Below are positions 7,790-16,863 of a stretch of DNA of 64,000 nt, piece after piece (positions within the stretch are counted from its first letter, which is position 1; each line of letters begins with the position of its first letter). Under the pieces are notes generated by a model. It was not told where the DNA came from and did no database searches. It saw nothing but the letters and a program-made list of their open reading frames with translations. Made by a program: the position numbers and the translations under genes. Source of the stretch: JAVXGM01 sp036657395 (GTDB taxonomy: Bacteria > Bacillota > Clostridia > Peptostreptococcales > Anaerovoracaceae); contig JAVXGM010000005.1 of assembly GCA_036657395.1 (NCBI GenBank), forward strand, positions 1-64,000, read 5' to 3'.

Positions 7790-9417
7790 ACGTTTTTAAT
7801 CCCTCCTAACTCCTCCTTTGAAAGTTTAATTTTCTCTTCGATTTCCATGAGCACATACCCATTTGTTGTCAAGTTAAAAGCTTTTTCGTAGAGGCAATAG
7901 GCTTTATCTTTATTTTGCCTGTACCAAAGATCTCCCAAGTACTTATAGAAGTCTCCATTTTCTGGGACTCTAGCTATTCCTCTTTCTATCACTTCTTCTG
8001 CCTTGGCATATTCTTCATATTCTAAAAGAAGTCTGGCACGGAAAAGTAATATGCTAACATTGTTTGGATATTTTTGACTAAGGGTCTCTACTTTTTTGTA
8101 GGCTTCATCTTTATGACCTAGGTCATAATCGCTAATCGCCTCTCGAATTTCTCCAATCAGTGCCTTGGCGAATTTTAGCTTTTCATTCATGTTAGATTTT
8201 ATTCTCTCTCTGACTTCTATAAACCTGCTTGCTTTTGCGATTCTGTTAGTGTGAATTAGCGTCATGACTGCAACATACATTACATCATCGTTAATATCTA
8301 TTAAACCTGGGTTGTTAAATCTATATATCCCAGAATAATCTCTTCGCCCAATATTATCTCTGCTTCCCTGGCTAGTATAATACTCTTCAAAAAAATCGCT
8401 TAATTCATCATAGCGTGACTGGTCTAACATTTCATCCAGGTCACCTTCAAAATCTTTTATATCTTGTTCTATTTCCATTTCTTTAGCTTTAACTTGAGCC
8501 TGAATCATAGAATCTTTTAGGGCTAGATTATCTGCCATATGTTTGAAAAAGTATTTTTTTCTTTTTATTAATGCCTTTCGGGTTTTAGGTACATCTATAT
8601 ACCGCATATAGTCATCCTGAATAGTTTTATAATCTGTTGTAAAGCTAAATATGGCTTCGTGGGATTCATGCTCTTCGTGAGGTGGAATATACATCCAATC
8701 ATCCCCGTAATGCAAGGTTAGATAATCTGCCGTTCTATCTGGAATCCTGCAAGGTATTCCTTCAAAGACGCCCCACCTTGAAAATCCATACATGTCTTTT
8801 TCAAATATAAAAGGTACCCCTCCCCAACGCATAACATATTTGCTACAGTCCTCTTCTTTGTAGGAAAACATCTCCTTTTCAAGCTGTGAAAGGACAGCCT
8901 CTTTTCCATGGCGTTTCATCTTAGAATAGTACTCATTAAAGCGATCTCCATTTAGATTCCAACGATAGCTATAATTTAAAGATGGATTGATTAAATCCGA
9001 ATACAGCATAATATCCGAGGTATATTTAAACTGATCTATCTCACTATCTGAAATAGGATCCAATACAAAGATATCTATAACGTATCCTGCAATTCCATCT
9101 CCAAGGACTTGGTTCTTGTGTATTGCCGTAGATGTAGTATCAGCATATCGTCCAAACATATTAGGATAATCCCTATTCATTTCCTGACAGTCTAAAACTC
9201 TGTTCTCAGGAATGTCAGTTTTTGTCACTTCAATAAATTTATGCCAGTTATCCCTGGTCATTAAAAGATCCATATCATCATCCCAAGGAATGAATCCCTT
9301 GTGGCGTACGGCTCCAATTAATGTGCCTCCAGCCATATAATAAACGATGTCATGTCTTTGGCAAATTTCATTTATTTCTTTAAAAAGCATCAATAGATGC
9401 TTTTGTTCATTTGTCAT
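7786..9417 (-). CDS. LicD-family phosphotransferase with C-terminal TPR repeats (copy 2)
   Basis: 543 aa. It has the same N-terminal LicD domain as 1299-3395, with GGTLIG at 30-35 and ligands D46, D47, D48 and D50. The shared IPPHEEHE and IFSFTTDY segments follow, and then TPR-like repeats from about residue 410 (YPNNVSILLFRARLLLEYEEY). It stops where copy 1 continues for another 155 residues. DNA similarity to copy 1 is visible across the LicD segment, so the cassettes arose by duplication. RBS AAAGGGAG is 7 nt upstream. Expected role: transfer of a phospho-alcohol from a CDP-activated donor to a wall or glycan acceptor; substrate not known. Confidence 0.85.
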   Translation of the reverse strand: MTNEQKHLLMLFKEINEICQRHDIVYYMAGGTLIGAVRHKGFIPWDDDMDLLMTRDNWHKFIEVTKTDIPENRVLDCQEMNRDYPNMFGRYADTTSTAIHKNQVLGDGIAGYVIDIFVLDPISDSEIDQFKYTSDIMLYSDLINPSLNYSYRWNLNGDRFNEYYSKMKRHGKEAVLSQLEKEMFSYKEEDCSKYVMRWGGVPFIFEKDMYGFSRWGVFEGIPCRIPDRTADYLTLHYGDDWMYIPPHEEHESHEAIFSFTTDYKTIQDDYMRYIDVPKTRKALIKRKKYFFKHMADNLALKDSMIQAQVKAKEMEIEQDIKDFEGDLDEMLDQSRYDELSDFFEEYYTSQGSRDNIGRRDYSGIYRFNNPGLIDINDDVMYVAVMTLIHTNRIAKASRFIEVRERIKSNMNEKLKFAKALIGEIREAISDYDLGHKDEAYKKVETLSQKYPNNVSILLFRARLLLEYEEYAKAEEVIERGIARVPENGDFYKYLGDLWYRQNKDKAYCLYEKAFNLTTNGYVLMEIEEKIKLSKEELGGIKNV

Positions 9418-9446
9418 TGTAGCGCTCCCTTTATCAGCGTAAGAAA

Positions 9447-10700
9447 TTATTTTTCTCCTTTAAAACACATTCTAACAAGCCTTTTTGCTGCTTGCCCATC
9501 ATCCAAACTATTAAATCGATTGGAAAATTCTTCGTATCTTTTATCGTAAACAAATTCCTCATTTTTAATTTCACTTATCAGTTCTTCTTCTGTTCGTAAA
9601 ATTTTTCTTGGTAATGTTTCTAAAGAAAGATAAAACCCTCTTATTTGTTTATCGTATTCTTCAAGATCATGCATATAAAATAGTATGGGACGTTTTAAAT
9701 TTGCATAATCAAAAAATACACTAGAATAGTCTGTAATAAGCATATCTGAAATAATATATAGCTCATTAATATCGTCTATATCTGCAACATTAACAACAAA
9801 TCCCTTGTAGGCTCCAAAATCAAATTGATTGGCAATAAAATAGTGGGGTCTAAAAAGAATGATATAATCATCCCCAAGAGTTTCTTTCAGTCTTGCAAAA
9901 TCAACATCTAACTGATACACATAACCTTTATCTAAATCATGCTGATTATCTCTAAAAGTCGGAGCATACAAAATCAATTTTTTATTGGATTCCCCCAGTC
10001 CCAATCTGTTTTTTATTGCTGCAACATCTTCCTTGGTATAATTAAAGAGAAAGTCATTTCTTGGATATCCGATTTCTAAAATGATGTCTTCCATTCCAAG
10101 ATTTTTCAAATTAAAGGCTGAAGTGAATTTCTCTGATGCAAACTTAGAAGGAGACAGAAAATAGTCATAACGAACAATATCTATATCATTTTTTTCCCGT
10201 ATTTCTCTTAGGCTGTTAACCGCACTTCCTCCTTCATTTATTATGTCACAACGCAATCTTTTAAGGGGAGTACCATGCCAAGTTTGGATGAAAATCTGAT
10301 TTTCTTTTTTCCTAACTATATCTAAAATATTGGAATTTGTAACTGCATATCCAGCTTTTGCATAGGATGCAAGATATTCTTTCTTCCCATATTCCACCAA
10401 GTTAGCCCTTTTTAGAGAATCCACATCTGTATATTTTTTAGGATCTTTGAAAAACCAAACAAATTTATAGTCATCAAAATATGGATCTTTAATCATTTCT
10501 TCGTAAACTGCCTTAGGTGTACATGCGTACTGGCGCCCCATGTAACTTTCAAAAACTACTAGCTTAGGATCTACTGGTATTTTCTCTGCAAGCTTGGAAT
10601 ATTTGCTGCTTCCTGTTTCCCGAAGTACCTTTCTCCCAATCCTACGTGTAAATTCATTTCTTTTCGCTATATTTTTTATTATAGATTTTATAGTTTTCAA
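9447..10700 (-). CDS. CDP-glycerol glycerophosphotransferase family protein (TagB/TagF-like)
   Basis: 417 aa, the size of the single-domain TagB/TagF fold. The N-terminus is basic and amphipathic, suited to peripheral membrane binding. Family motifs are FESYMGRQYACTPKAVYE near residue 50, QTWHGTPLKRL near 140 with the catalytic-type histidine, and ITDYSSVFFDYANLKRP near 325 in the CDP-glycerol site. The reaction is transfer of glycerol-phosphate (or a related polyol phosphate) from the CDP-activated form to a lipid-linked teichoic-acid-type acceptor on the inner membrane face. Whether it primes or polymerises cannot be decided. It is 3 bp downstream of a second family member and in the tagD operon. 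Confidence 0.85.
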   Translation of the reverse strand: MKTIKSIIKNIAKRNEFTRRIGRKVLRETGSSKYSKLAEKIPVDPKLVVFESYMGRQYACTPKAVYEEMIKDPYFDDYKFVWFFKDPKKYTDVDSLKRANLVEYGKKEYLASYAKAGYAVTNSNILDIVRKKENQIFIQTWHGTPLKRLRCDIINEGGSAVNSLREIREKNDIDIVRYDYFLSPSKFASEKFTSAFNLKNLGMEDIILEIGYPRNDFLFNYTKEDVAAIKNRLGLGESNKKLILYAPTFRDNQHDLDKGYVYQLDVDFARLKETLGDDYIILFRPHYFIANQFDFGAYKGFVVNVADIDDINELYIISDMLITDYSSVFFDYANLKRPILFYMHDLEEYDKQIRGFYLSLETLPRKILRTEEELISEIKNEEFVYDKRYEEFSNRFNSLDDGQAAKRLVRMCFKGEK

Positions 10701-10703
10701 AAC

Positions 10704-11813
10704 TTAATCCTCCTGAATAAGACTAATAATTTGGTGGGCAATAGCCTGCGTATTATCAGTGTTTAAAGTTTCAACATATTTATCTCTAAAGTTTCTTAAT
10801 TTTTCTATGTCATACTGGTTCGTTTCAATCCAATGGATTATTTTATTAATATCCTCACTGGCAGCTTGCCCCATTTCTTTGTATATATCTACGTTTAACC
10901 CTCTGTTTTTCTTGTATTCATTAAAATCATAAATATAAAAAAATACAGGTTTGTCTAGAATGCTGGCTTCAACAGAAACTGCTGAGTAGTCTGTAATGAT
11001 ATAATCTGCAAATTTCAATAAATCATATGTACCATATTTTCTGTCTACCTGTAAGGTTTTGTCTATTTGTGTCAAATCTAATGGATGTAATTTAATTAAA
11101 AGGTTGTATTTCTCCCTGTCCACACCTTTTATTAGGGAATCTACCTTTGCTCCTTCATTTTTACGAAATGTTGGTATATATAGAATGGTTTTCTTACCTG
11201 CGAATTCTGGATATTGACCAAGAATCTCTTCATTCTTATTTTTAGGGTTTTTTATTACATCTACCCTAGGCATTCCTAGTATCTTAATTTTGTCCCGTGA
11301 CACGTTGAAAGATTTTTCGTAAAAGGCTGCCGTGGCTTCACTTGCACACATAACTAAGTCATAATTTTCATGCATTCTCATAATCTGTGCGACTTGACTA
11401 CTACTTCCCTCTTCAGTGTCTAAAGTCTGACATCCAAACTTCTTAATGGCACATAATGCATGCCACAATTGAATAATTTTGGTTCCTTCTTTGTGATCTA
11501 GCACACTTGCCACAATACAATATCCATCTAAAACAACCACCTTAGATGTGGCTATATGATACATTTGCCTAATCATGTGAAAGGCATATCTTATTTTATG
11601 AAAAATACTCCCCTCAAGCTTCATGGCCAACATCTTTATTTCTACACATGAATATTCTTGTAAGAGACAATTGCTTATCATAGAAAAATCTAAAGTGACA
11701 CTATTAGTTTGTCGACTAATAAATGTCACTTTGTTTCTCACTTTGCACTTTTTCATCCCCCAGTAAGTCATTTTTAAAATTCTTACTACACATCCCATTA
11801 AAAAAATCTTCAC
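10704..11813 (-). CDS. CDP-glycerol glycerophosphotransferase family protein, second divergent member
   Basis: 369 aa. Recognised by the WHA segment near residue 137 (LWHALCAIKKFG), PTFRKNEGAK near 215, KLHPLD near 245 and the C-terminal ITDYSAVSVEASILDKPVFF. It differs from its neighbour at 9447-10700 in the histidine motif (WHALCA rather than WHGTPL), so it may use another acceptor or polyol. The N-terminal 25 residues are hydrophobic and basic and probably associate with the membrane. It lies 18 bp downstream of tagD and 3 bp upstream of the other transferase. Two such enzymes could divide priming and polymerisation; this is inference. Confidence 0.8.
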   Translation of the reverse strand: MKIFLMGCVVRILKMTYWGMKKCKVRNKVTFISRQTNSVTLDFSMISNCLLQEYSCVEIKMLAMKLEGSIFHKIRYAFHMIRQMYHIATSKVVVLDGYCIVASVLDHKEGTKIIQLWHALCAIKKFGCQTLDTEEGSSSQVAQIMRMHENYDLVMCASEATAAFYEKSFNVSRDKIKILGMPRVDVIKNPKNKNEEILGQYPEFAGKKTILYIPTFRKNEGAKVDSLIKGVDREKYNLLIKLHPLDLTQIDKTLQVDRKYGTYDLLKFADYIITDYSAVSVEASILDKPVFFYIYDFNEYKKNRGLNVDIYKEMGQAASEDINKIIHWIETNQYDIEKLRNFRDKYVETLNTDNTQAIAHQIISLIQED

Positions 11814-11831
11814 ATTAATACCCTTTGTTCT

Positions 11832-12269
11832 TTATTTTTGTGTCTCAGGAATTTGATCAATATTATCTTCCGCCGGCTGTAGGTTTAGCTCTTCTTTTAT
11901 CCGAGATGTTGAAACACCTTCGGTTCTGCCTAAGAATGTAAGATCACAATAATCTTTTAAATATTCAAATTGGCTACTTCCAGCCCAATCACTACCCATA
12001 ACAACAACATCTATCTCATATTTTTTCACGTCATTTATTTTTTGCTCCCAGTTTTCCTCCGGAATAACAAGGTCAACATACCGAACTGCTTCTAGCATTT
12101 CTTTACGTGTTTCATAGCTATGGTATGACTTCTTCCCTTTGACGGCATTAAAGTCATCAGTGGAAATAGCAACTACTAAATAATCGCCTAATGCCCTTGC
12201 TCTTTTTAGCAAACGAATATGCCCATAGTGGAGTAAATCAAAAGTCCCATAAGTCAACACTCTTTTCAT
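11832..12269 (-). CDS. tagD: Glycerol-3-phosphate cytidylyltransferase
   Basis: 145 aa, close to the usual 130-residue TagD. It has YGTFDLLHYGHIRLLKRA (nucleotidyltransferase GTFDxxHxGH) at the N-terminus and RTEGVSTSRIK near residue 120, the second TagD signature. It makes CDP-glycerol from CTP and glycerol-3-phosphate in the cytosol, the donor for the two transferases that follow. It is the first gene after a good sigma-A-type promoter (12307-12335). A second TagD-like domain occurs in the fusion protein at 37139-38455, so this genome has at least two cytidylyltransferases of this type. Confidence 0.9.
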   Translation of the reverse strand: MKRVLTYGTFDLLHYGHIRLLKRARALGDYLVVAISTDDFNAVKGKKSYHSYETRKEMLEAVRYVDLVIPEENWEQKINDVKKYEIDVVVMGSDWAGSSQFEYLKDYCDLTFLGRTEGVSTSRIKEELNLQPAEDNIDQIPETQK

Positions 12270-12306
12270 CTATTCACCCTTACCTTTCCCCTAATAATTC
12301 ACGAAT

Positions 12307-12335
12307 ATCATACCATAATATCCCTGAAATTTCAA
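12307..12335 (-). promoter_or_regulatory. Sigma-A-type promoter of the tagD operon
   Basis: Minus strand: -35 TTGAAA (12330-12335), 17-bp spacer, -10 TATGAT (12307-12312), about 38 nt upstream of the tagD ATG. The -35 hexamer sits in a near-palindrome, CTTGAAATTTCAGG, which could be an operator. Confidence 0.7.
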
Positions 12336-12346
12336 GGATTAATGGC

Positions 12347-12937
12347 TTATTGTGCATCCTCGTTTGGCTCTAAAATCACAGGTTCTCTCCCATGTACATT
12401 TCCTTTTTGTTTTTGATCCCAACCCCATACCTTTGTGGATTTTCTATTTTTTTGATCCAATTTAAGGTCATAGGTCCATTTCCCATTTTGTCTTGTATAG
12501 TCCAAATAAATTTCGTAGTCTGAATTCGTGTGAGCATATCCTTTATTATCCCAAATCTGTTGCTTTAAATTCAGCTTTTTCCCGCCGCCTTCATTCACAT
12601 CTACAGAAATTTCATATAAATAGTCCGCCTTTTCTTCACAGTCAGCTACAAAGCCAATTGCCTTATTTTTAACTTCTATTTCAACAGGTACACTTATCAG
12701 TTTTGCGTTTTCATTTCCAGATTTCCTCTTAAAACATTCAACTTTAATGTCATCTTCTGTCATCTTCTGACCTTCAACTGTCACCTGAACAATTCCTGTG
12801 GCCTTGGCTTCCACGCCCTTATCCCACATGTAAAATGCAGCCACAACTGCTGCAATAACAAATAAAAGAGTCACACTTACTAAAATCAATTGCTTACTTT
12901 TATTTACGGTTTTTTTCGGTCCAGCTAATCTGTTCAT
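12347..12937 (-). CDS. Membrane-anchored protein of unknown function
   Basis: 196 aa. A short basic N-terminus is followed by one hydrophobic segment (about residues 17-36, LILVSVTLLFVIAAVVAAFY). The rest is polar and beta-rich, so most of it should lie outside the membrane, anchored by the uncleaved segment. No known domain is recognised. Its start overlaps the stop of the DMT transporter by 4 nt (ATGA), so the two are co-translated; the tagD promoter lies just beyond its stop codon. The link to transport or to the wall locus is positional only. Confidence 0.7.
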   Translation of the reverse strand: MNRLAGPKKTVNKSKQLILVSVTLLFVIAAVVAAFYMWDKGVEAKATGIVQVTVEGQKMTEDDIKVECFKRKSGNENAKLISVPVEIEVKNKAIGFVADCEEKADYLYEISVDVNEGGGKKLNLKQQIWDNKGYAHTNSDYEIYLDYTRQNGKWTYDLKLDQKNRKSTKVWGWDQKQKGNVHGREPVILEPNEDAQ

Positions 12938-13851
12938 GATATTTTTGCCTCTTCTCCTTCTTTATCTCCATCAAAGTGGATTTGTGTAACAATAAACGCA
13001 GTGAGCATAAGCCCACAACCTATTAATTCTCTAAAAGTCATAACTTCCCCTAAAAATAAGAATCCACATAGGACAGAAAAAAATGCTTCAAGACTCATAA
13101 TAATTGCTGCAATAGCCGGTGGCGTATCTTTTTGCCCTACAATCTGCAATGTGAAAGCTATACTCACTTCCAAAATTCCAGTGTAAACTATAGGAATAGC
13201 ACAATCTAAAATCCCCTGCAGCTGCGGAGTTTCAACCATCAACATGACCACACCTGAAAGTATGCCACAGATGATAAATTCCAAAAATGAAAGTTTAATA
13301 GGATCAACTCGCTCTGAATAATAATCTATAAGAATAATTTGAATGGCATAAAATAGTGCACATCCCATAATAAGCCCATCTGCTAATTTAATAGTAAATC
13401 CATCAGTTATGCAAAGTAGGTACAAACCAAAGGATGCTATGGCAACCCCTATCCATGTAAATAAGCCTACCTTTTTCCTTAGAAAAATCAGAATTACGGG
13501 CACAATGACAATGTCCATTGATGTGATGAAACCTGCCTTTCCTGCCGTAGTGTATACTATTCCGACCTGCTGCAAGGAAGCTGCAATAAAGCAAGTTAGT
13601 CCACAAAAAAGGCCGCCTTTTAGTAAAAGCTTGTCCTTAAATGGGGTTATTTCCTTAGGCACTGTACGTTTTTTATTAACCTTGTCCAAAATCCAAATCA
13701 AGGGCAATAGTGCTAGCGCACCTAAGACAAAACGAAAAAATCCAAAAGTAAAGGGACCGATGTAATCCATCCCCATTTTTTGAAATATAAATGACGACCC
13801 CCAAATTATGGCTGCGGCCATCAAACACATTTCTCCTTTAAATTTTTTCAT
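12934..13851 (-). CDS. DMT-superfamily (EamA) transporter
   Basis: 305 aa with about ten hydrophobic segments in two five-helix EamA repeats. The first begins AAAIIWGSSFIFQKMG, typical of the family, and the second ends SLEAFFSVLCGFLFLGE. EamA proteins usually export amino acids, nucleosides or other small metabolites; the substrate here cannot be told. RBS AAGGGTG is 6 nt upstream. It lies between the amidase and an anchored protein of unknown function, with which it is translationally coupled. Confidence 0.85.
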   Translation of the reverse strand: MKKFKGEMCLMAAAIIWGSSFIFQKMGMDYIGPFTFGFFRFVLGALALLPLIWILDKVNKKRTVPKEITPFKDKLLLKGGLFCGLTCFIAASLQQVGIVYTTAGKAGFITSMDIVIVPVILIFLRKKVGLFTWIGVAIASFGLYLLCITDGFTIKLADGLIMGCALFYAIQIILIDYYSERVDPIKLSFLEFIICGILSGVVMLMVETPQLQGILDCAIPIVYTGILEVSIAFTLQIVGQKDTPPAIAAIIMSLEAFFSVLCGFLFLGEVMTFRELIGCGLMLTAFIVTQIHFDGDKEGEEAKIS

Positions 13852-13883
13852 GTTACACCCTTGATATCTTTCCTGTGATTTAA

Positions 13884-14450
13884 CTATTCAAGCCCGTAAT
13901 ATGATTTTATTCCTTGGTATATACCTCGGGCAAAACTTTCTGGATCGTTGACTAAAAGATTCACATCTACTAAATTTGTGATGTATCCCATCTCCACTAG
14001 CACTGAAGGCATAGTGGTCGCCCGAAGTACATATAGAGTCGGTCTGATAAATACTCCACGGTTTCTAAGGCCAGTCATATTGTTAATGCCTTCTAGAATT
14101 CGTTCTCCCATATCGTATGCTTGGCTGTATCTTTTGAAAACATAAGCTTCACTCCCGCTAGCTGCCGGATTGTCGCTAGCATTACAATGAAGGCTAATGA
14201 AGAAATCCGCCCCCCAGGTGTTTGCCTCAAAGACTCTTGTCTGAAGGCTTGTAGCATTGCTAGTACCCAACTGCTCCTCCGGATAATTTCTTGAAAGCTT
14301 CACTTCAAAATTAGGGTCAGCTCGTAAAAGCGCACCTAATCTAATACCAACATCGTAATTTATATCCTGTTCCCTTACTCCATTGGCCTCTGCCCCTGCA
14401 TTAGGATTTTGTGGGTTGTGGCCTTGATCCACAAATATTTTAATTGCCAT
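13884..14450 (-). CDS. N-acetylmuramoyl-L-alanine amidase (Amidase_3)
   Basis: 188 aa, a single Amidase_3 domain. Zinc ligands are the His in VDQGHNP near the N-terminus, the Glu in GVREQD and the His in SLHCNAS; the catalytic glutamate is in VLVEMGYITN. It cleaves the amide bond between muramic acid and the stem peptide. No signal peptide and no wall-binding repeats are present, as in the sporulation mother-cell amidase CwlC or phage-type enzymes, so release would require lysis or another route. The downstream of two in-frame ATGs is chosen because AAGGAGG lies 8 nt before it but only 1 nt before the first. Confidence 0.85.
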   Translation of the reverse strand: MAIKIFVDQGHNPQNPNAGAEANGVREQDINYDVGIRLGALLRADPNFEVKLSRNYPEEQLGTSNATSLQTRVFEANTWGADFFISLHCNASDNPAASGSEAYVFKRYSQAYDMGERILEGINNMTGLRNRGVFIRPTLYVLRATTMPSVLVEMGYITNLVDVNLLVNDPESFARGIYQGIKSYYGLE

Positions 14451-14511
14451 AAGCATTCCTCCTTTTCATATTTCTATTAGTATATGAAAGAACACATATG
14501 TGTGATTACTT

Positions 14512-16863
14512 TTATTTTCCGAATACTTCTTTGGCAGCTTCCACAGATTTCATTGCATCTTTACAATAAAATCCAGCTCCTATCTTCTTCGCATATTCTT
14601 CAGTAAGAACTGCTCCTCCTACCATGACTTTACAGTTAGGGGCAGAAATTTTTAGTTGTTTTATGGTCTCTTCCATACTCTTAAGTGTAGTAGTCATTAA
14701 TGCACTAAGACCCACTAGCTTAATATTATGTTTAACCACAGTTTCTACTACTTTCTCTACAGGAACATCCCTGCCAAGGTCTATAAGCTTGTAGCCGTAA
14801 TTTTCCATAATAACCTTCACTATATTTTTGCCAATGTCGTGAATATCTCCTTTTACAGTTGCCACTACAATAGATCCTTTTGACACATTTTCATGACCTG
14901 ATGCTGTAAGACGCTCTTTAATAAGATCAAATCCGCCTTGGGCAGCTGACGCCGCTTGCATCATCTGAGGGAGGAATATTGTCCCTTTTTCAAAGCCTTG
15001 TCCCACCTTATCTAATGCGGGAATCAGGTATTCGTTTACCACTTTGATTTCGCTAGTGGTATTTAGTAATTTCTTTACTCCCTCTATGGCTTCTGCTTTC
15101 ATTCCCTTTTCTAGGGCATAAAACAAATCTATTTCTTTCTTTGTAGGCGTTGAGGCCGTTTCCCCTATATTTCCATATTTTTCAATAAATTTTTCACCGT
15201 TAATGTCTTGGTTATGAAGCAATGAGAAAGCGTGAATTGCCCCTATCATTTCCCTATCATTTGGGTTTAAAATTGGCAAATCTAGACCATTTTCCATGGC
15301 TAAAGCTAAGAAAGTTCTATTGATAAGTGGTCTGTTTGGAAGACCAAAGCTAATGTTTGACACCCCTAAAGCAATATGTAGTCCTAAGTTTTCTTTTACC
15401 ATAGAAACTGCTTTTAATGTCTCTACCACCTCTGCCTGTTGGGCTGAAGCCGTCAAAGTAAGACAGTCTATAAACACGTCTTCCTTAGGAATTCCTAATT
15501 TCACCCCTTCATCTAAAATCCTCTTTGCAATAGCAAAACGTTCTTCACCTTTCCCAGGAATACCCTTGTTATCTAGGGTTAATCCAATGACGGACGCTCC
15601 ATATTTTTTAACTAAAGGTAGGATTTCTTCCATGGATTTTTCTTCTCCATTTACCGAATTGACAATAGGTTTTCCGTTGTATACTCGAAGGCCTGCTTCA
15701 ATAGCTTTAGGATTTGAAGAGTCTATCTGAAGAGGCAAATCTGTGATCGCCTGAATCTGTTTGATTACTTTTGGCAAAATATCCACATCATCAATATCCG
15801 GAATCCCCACATTAACGTCTAGAATCTCTGCCCCTGCATCAATCTGCTCTACGACCTGAGACAAAATATAGTCGTAATCTTCATCAATTAAAGCTTGTTT
15901 CAGCCTTTTTTTACCTGTAGGATTAATTCTCTCGCCGATAACTGTAACATGGTCAATCTCTACAGTCTTTGTTCCGCTGGAAACAACACTTTGATTTTGT
16001 CTGACTGCTCTTTCTTTTGAAAGCTTTCCGCCAAATATTTTTTTTAGCTCCTCAGTATATTGTGGAGTAGTGCCACAACACCCTCCTACCATTGATATCC
16101 CAAGATCAATGTAAGGCTCCATAGCCCGTGCAAACTCCTTAGGGCCAATGTTATAAGTATTGTCTTTAGGGTCTGGAAGACCTGCATTTGCTTTAACAAA
16201 AACCGGCACCTTAGACAAAGTGCACATTTTTTTTGCTAAAGGATAAATCTCAACCGGCCCTAGAGAGCAGTTGATTCCCATAGCGTCTATTCCTAGTCCA
16301 TTTAAAACAGCTACCATGGCTTCAATGCTGGTTCCTGTAAAGGTTCTGCCACTTTCTTCAAATGTCATTGAAACAAAAATAGGCAAAGATGTCATCTCTT
16401 TTGCCGCAAGTACTGCTGCTTTTACCTCATAAAGATCTGTCATTGTCTCTATTACTATAATATCCACACCTGACTTTTCTCCTTGGGTCATAATCTGGCT
16501 AAATGCTGTGTAAGCATCTTCAAAAGTAAGGAGCCCCATAGGTTCTAAAAGTTCTCCTAAAGGTCCAACGTCAAGGGCAACTCTAGTTTCATTTTCACAA
16601 GCTTTTTTTGCGGCACAAACAGCACTGTCTATAACCTGCTCCACCTGGTAACCACAGTCCTTTAGCTTATATTTATTTGCACCAAAAGTATTGGCATAGA
16701 TTATATCCGATCCAGCTGCTACAAATTTTTTATGAATGGTGGTAATAAGATCCGGATCAGTAAGGCTGATTAAATCAGGAGATGTTCCCAGTTTAAGACC
16801 TGCCCCTTGAATCATGGTCCCCATGCCTCCATCTAGTAAATATATTGGGTTACTTTTTGCCAC
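14512..16863 (-). CDS. metH: Cobalamin-dependent methionine synthase lacking the reactivation domain
   Basis: 783 aa. Domain order is: homocysteine S-methyltransferase (1-290, zinc cysteines in INCS and GGCCGTTP), pterin/methyltetrahydrofolate-binding (about 310-570, GERINPTGKKR and DVNVGIPDIDD), cobalamin cap (about 580-660) and B12-binding (about 660-783, with GDIHDIGKNIV giving the DxHxxG cobalt ligand). Full-length MetH is about 1200 aa; the C-terminal SAM-binding activation domain is missing, but a separate activation-type protein is encoded immediately upstream with a 14-nt overlap, followed in turn by metF. It transfers the methyl group of 5-methyl-THF to homocysteine. Confidence 0.92.
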   Translation of the reverse strand: MAKSNPIYLLDGGMGTMIQGAGLKLGTSPDLISLTDPDLITTIHKKFVAAGSDIIYANTFGANKYKLKDCGYQVEQVIDSAVCAAKKACENETRVALDVGPLGELLEPMGLLTFEDAYTAFSQIMTQGEKSGVDIIVIETMTDLYEVKAAVLAAKEMTSLPIFVSMTFEESGRTFTGTSIEAMVAVLNGLGIDAMGINCSLGPVEIYPLAKKMCTLSKVPVFVKANAGLPDPKDNTYNIGPKEFARAMEPYIDLGISMVGGCCGTTPQYTEELKKIFGGKLSKERAVRQNQSVVSSGTKTVEIDHVTVIGERINPTGKKRLKQALIDEDYDYILSQVVEQIDAGAEILDVNVGIPDIDDVDILPKVIKQIQAITDLPLQIDSSNPKAIEAGLRVYNGKPIVNSVNGEEKSMEEILPLVKKYGASVIGLTLDNKGIPGKGEERFAIAKRILDEGVKLGIPKEDVFIDCLTLTASAQQAEVVETLKAVSMVKENLGLHIALGVSNISFGLPNRPLINRTFLALAMENGLDLPILNPNDREMIGAIHAFSLLHNQDINGEKFIEKYGNIGETASTPTKKEIDLFYALEKGMKAEAIEGVKKLLNTTSEIKVVNEYLIPALDKVGQGFEKGTIFLPQMMQAASAAQGGFDLIKERLTASGHENVSKGSIVVATVKGDIHDIGKNIVKVIMENYGYKLIDLGRDVPVEKVVETVVKHNIKLVGLSALMTTTLKSMEETIKQLKISAPNCKVMVGGAVLTEEYAKKIGAGFYCKDAMKSVEAAKEVFGK

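Noticed and set aside
104..12269. Prophage or capsule island from recent transfer
   Set aside because: No integrase, attachment repeats or tRNA junction borders the locus, and I see no abrupt base-composition change; only the group II intron at its end is mobile.
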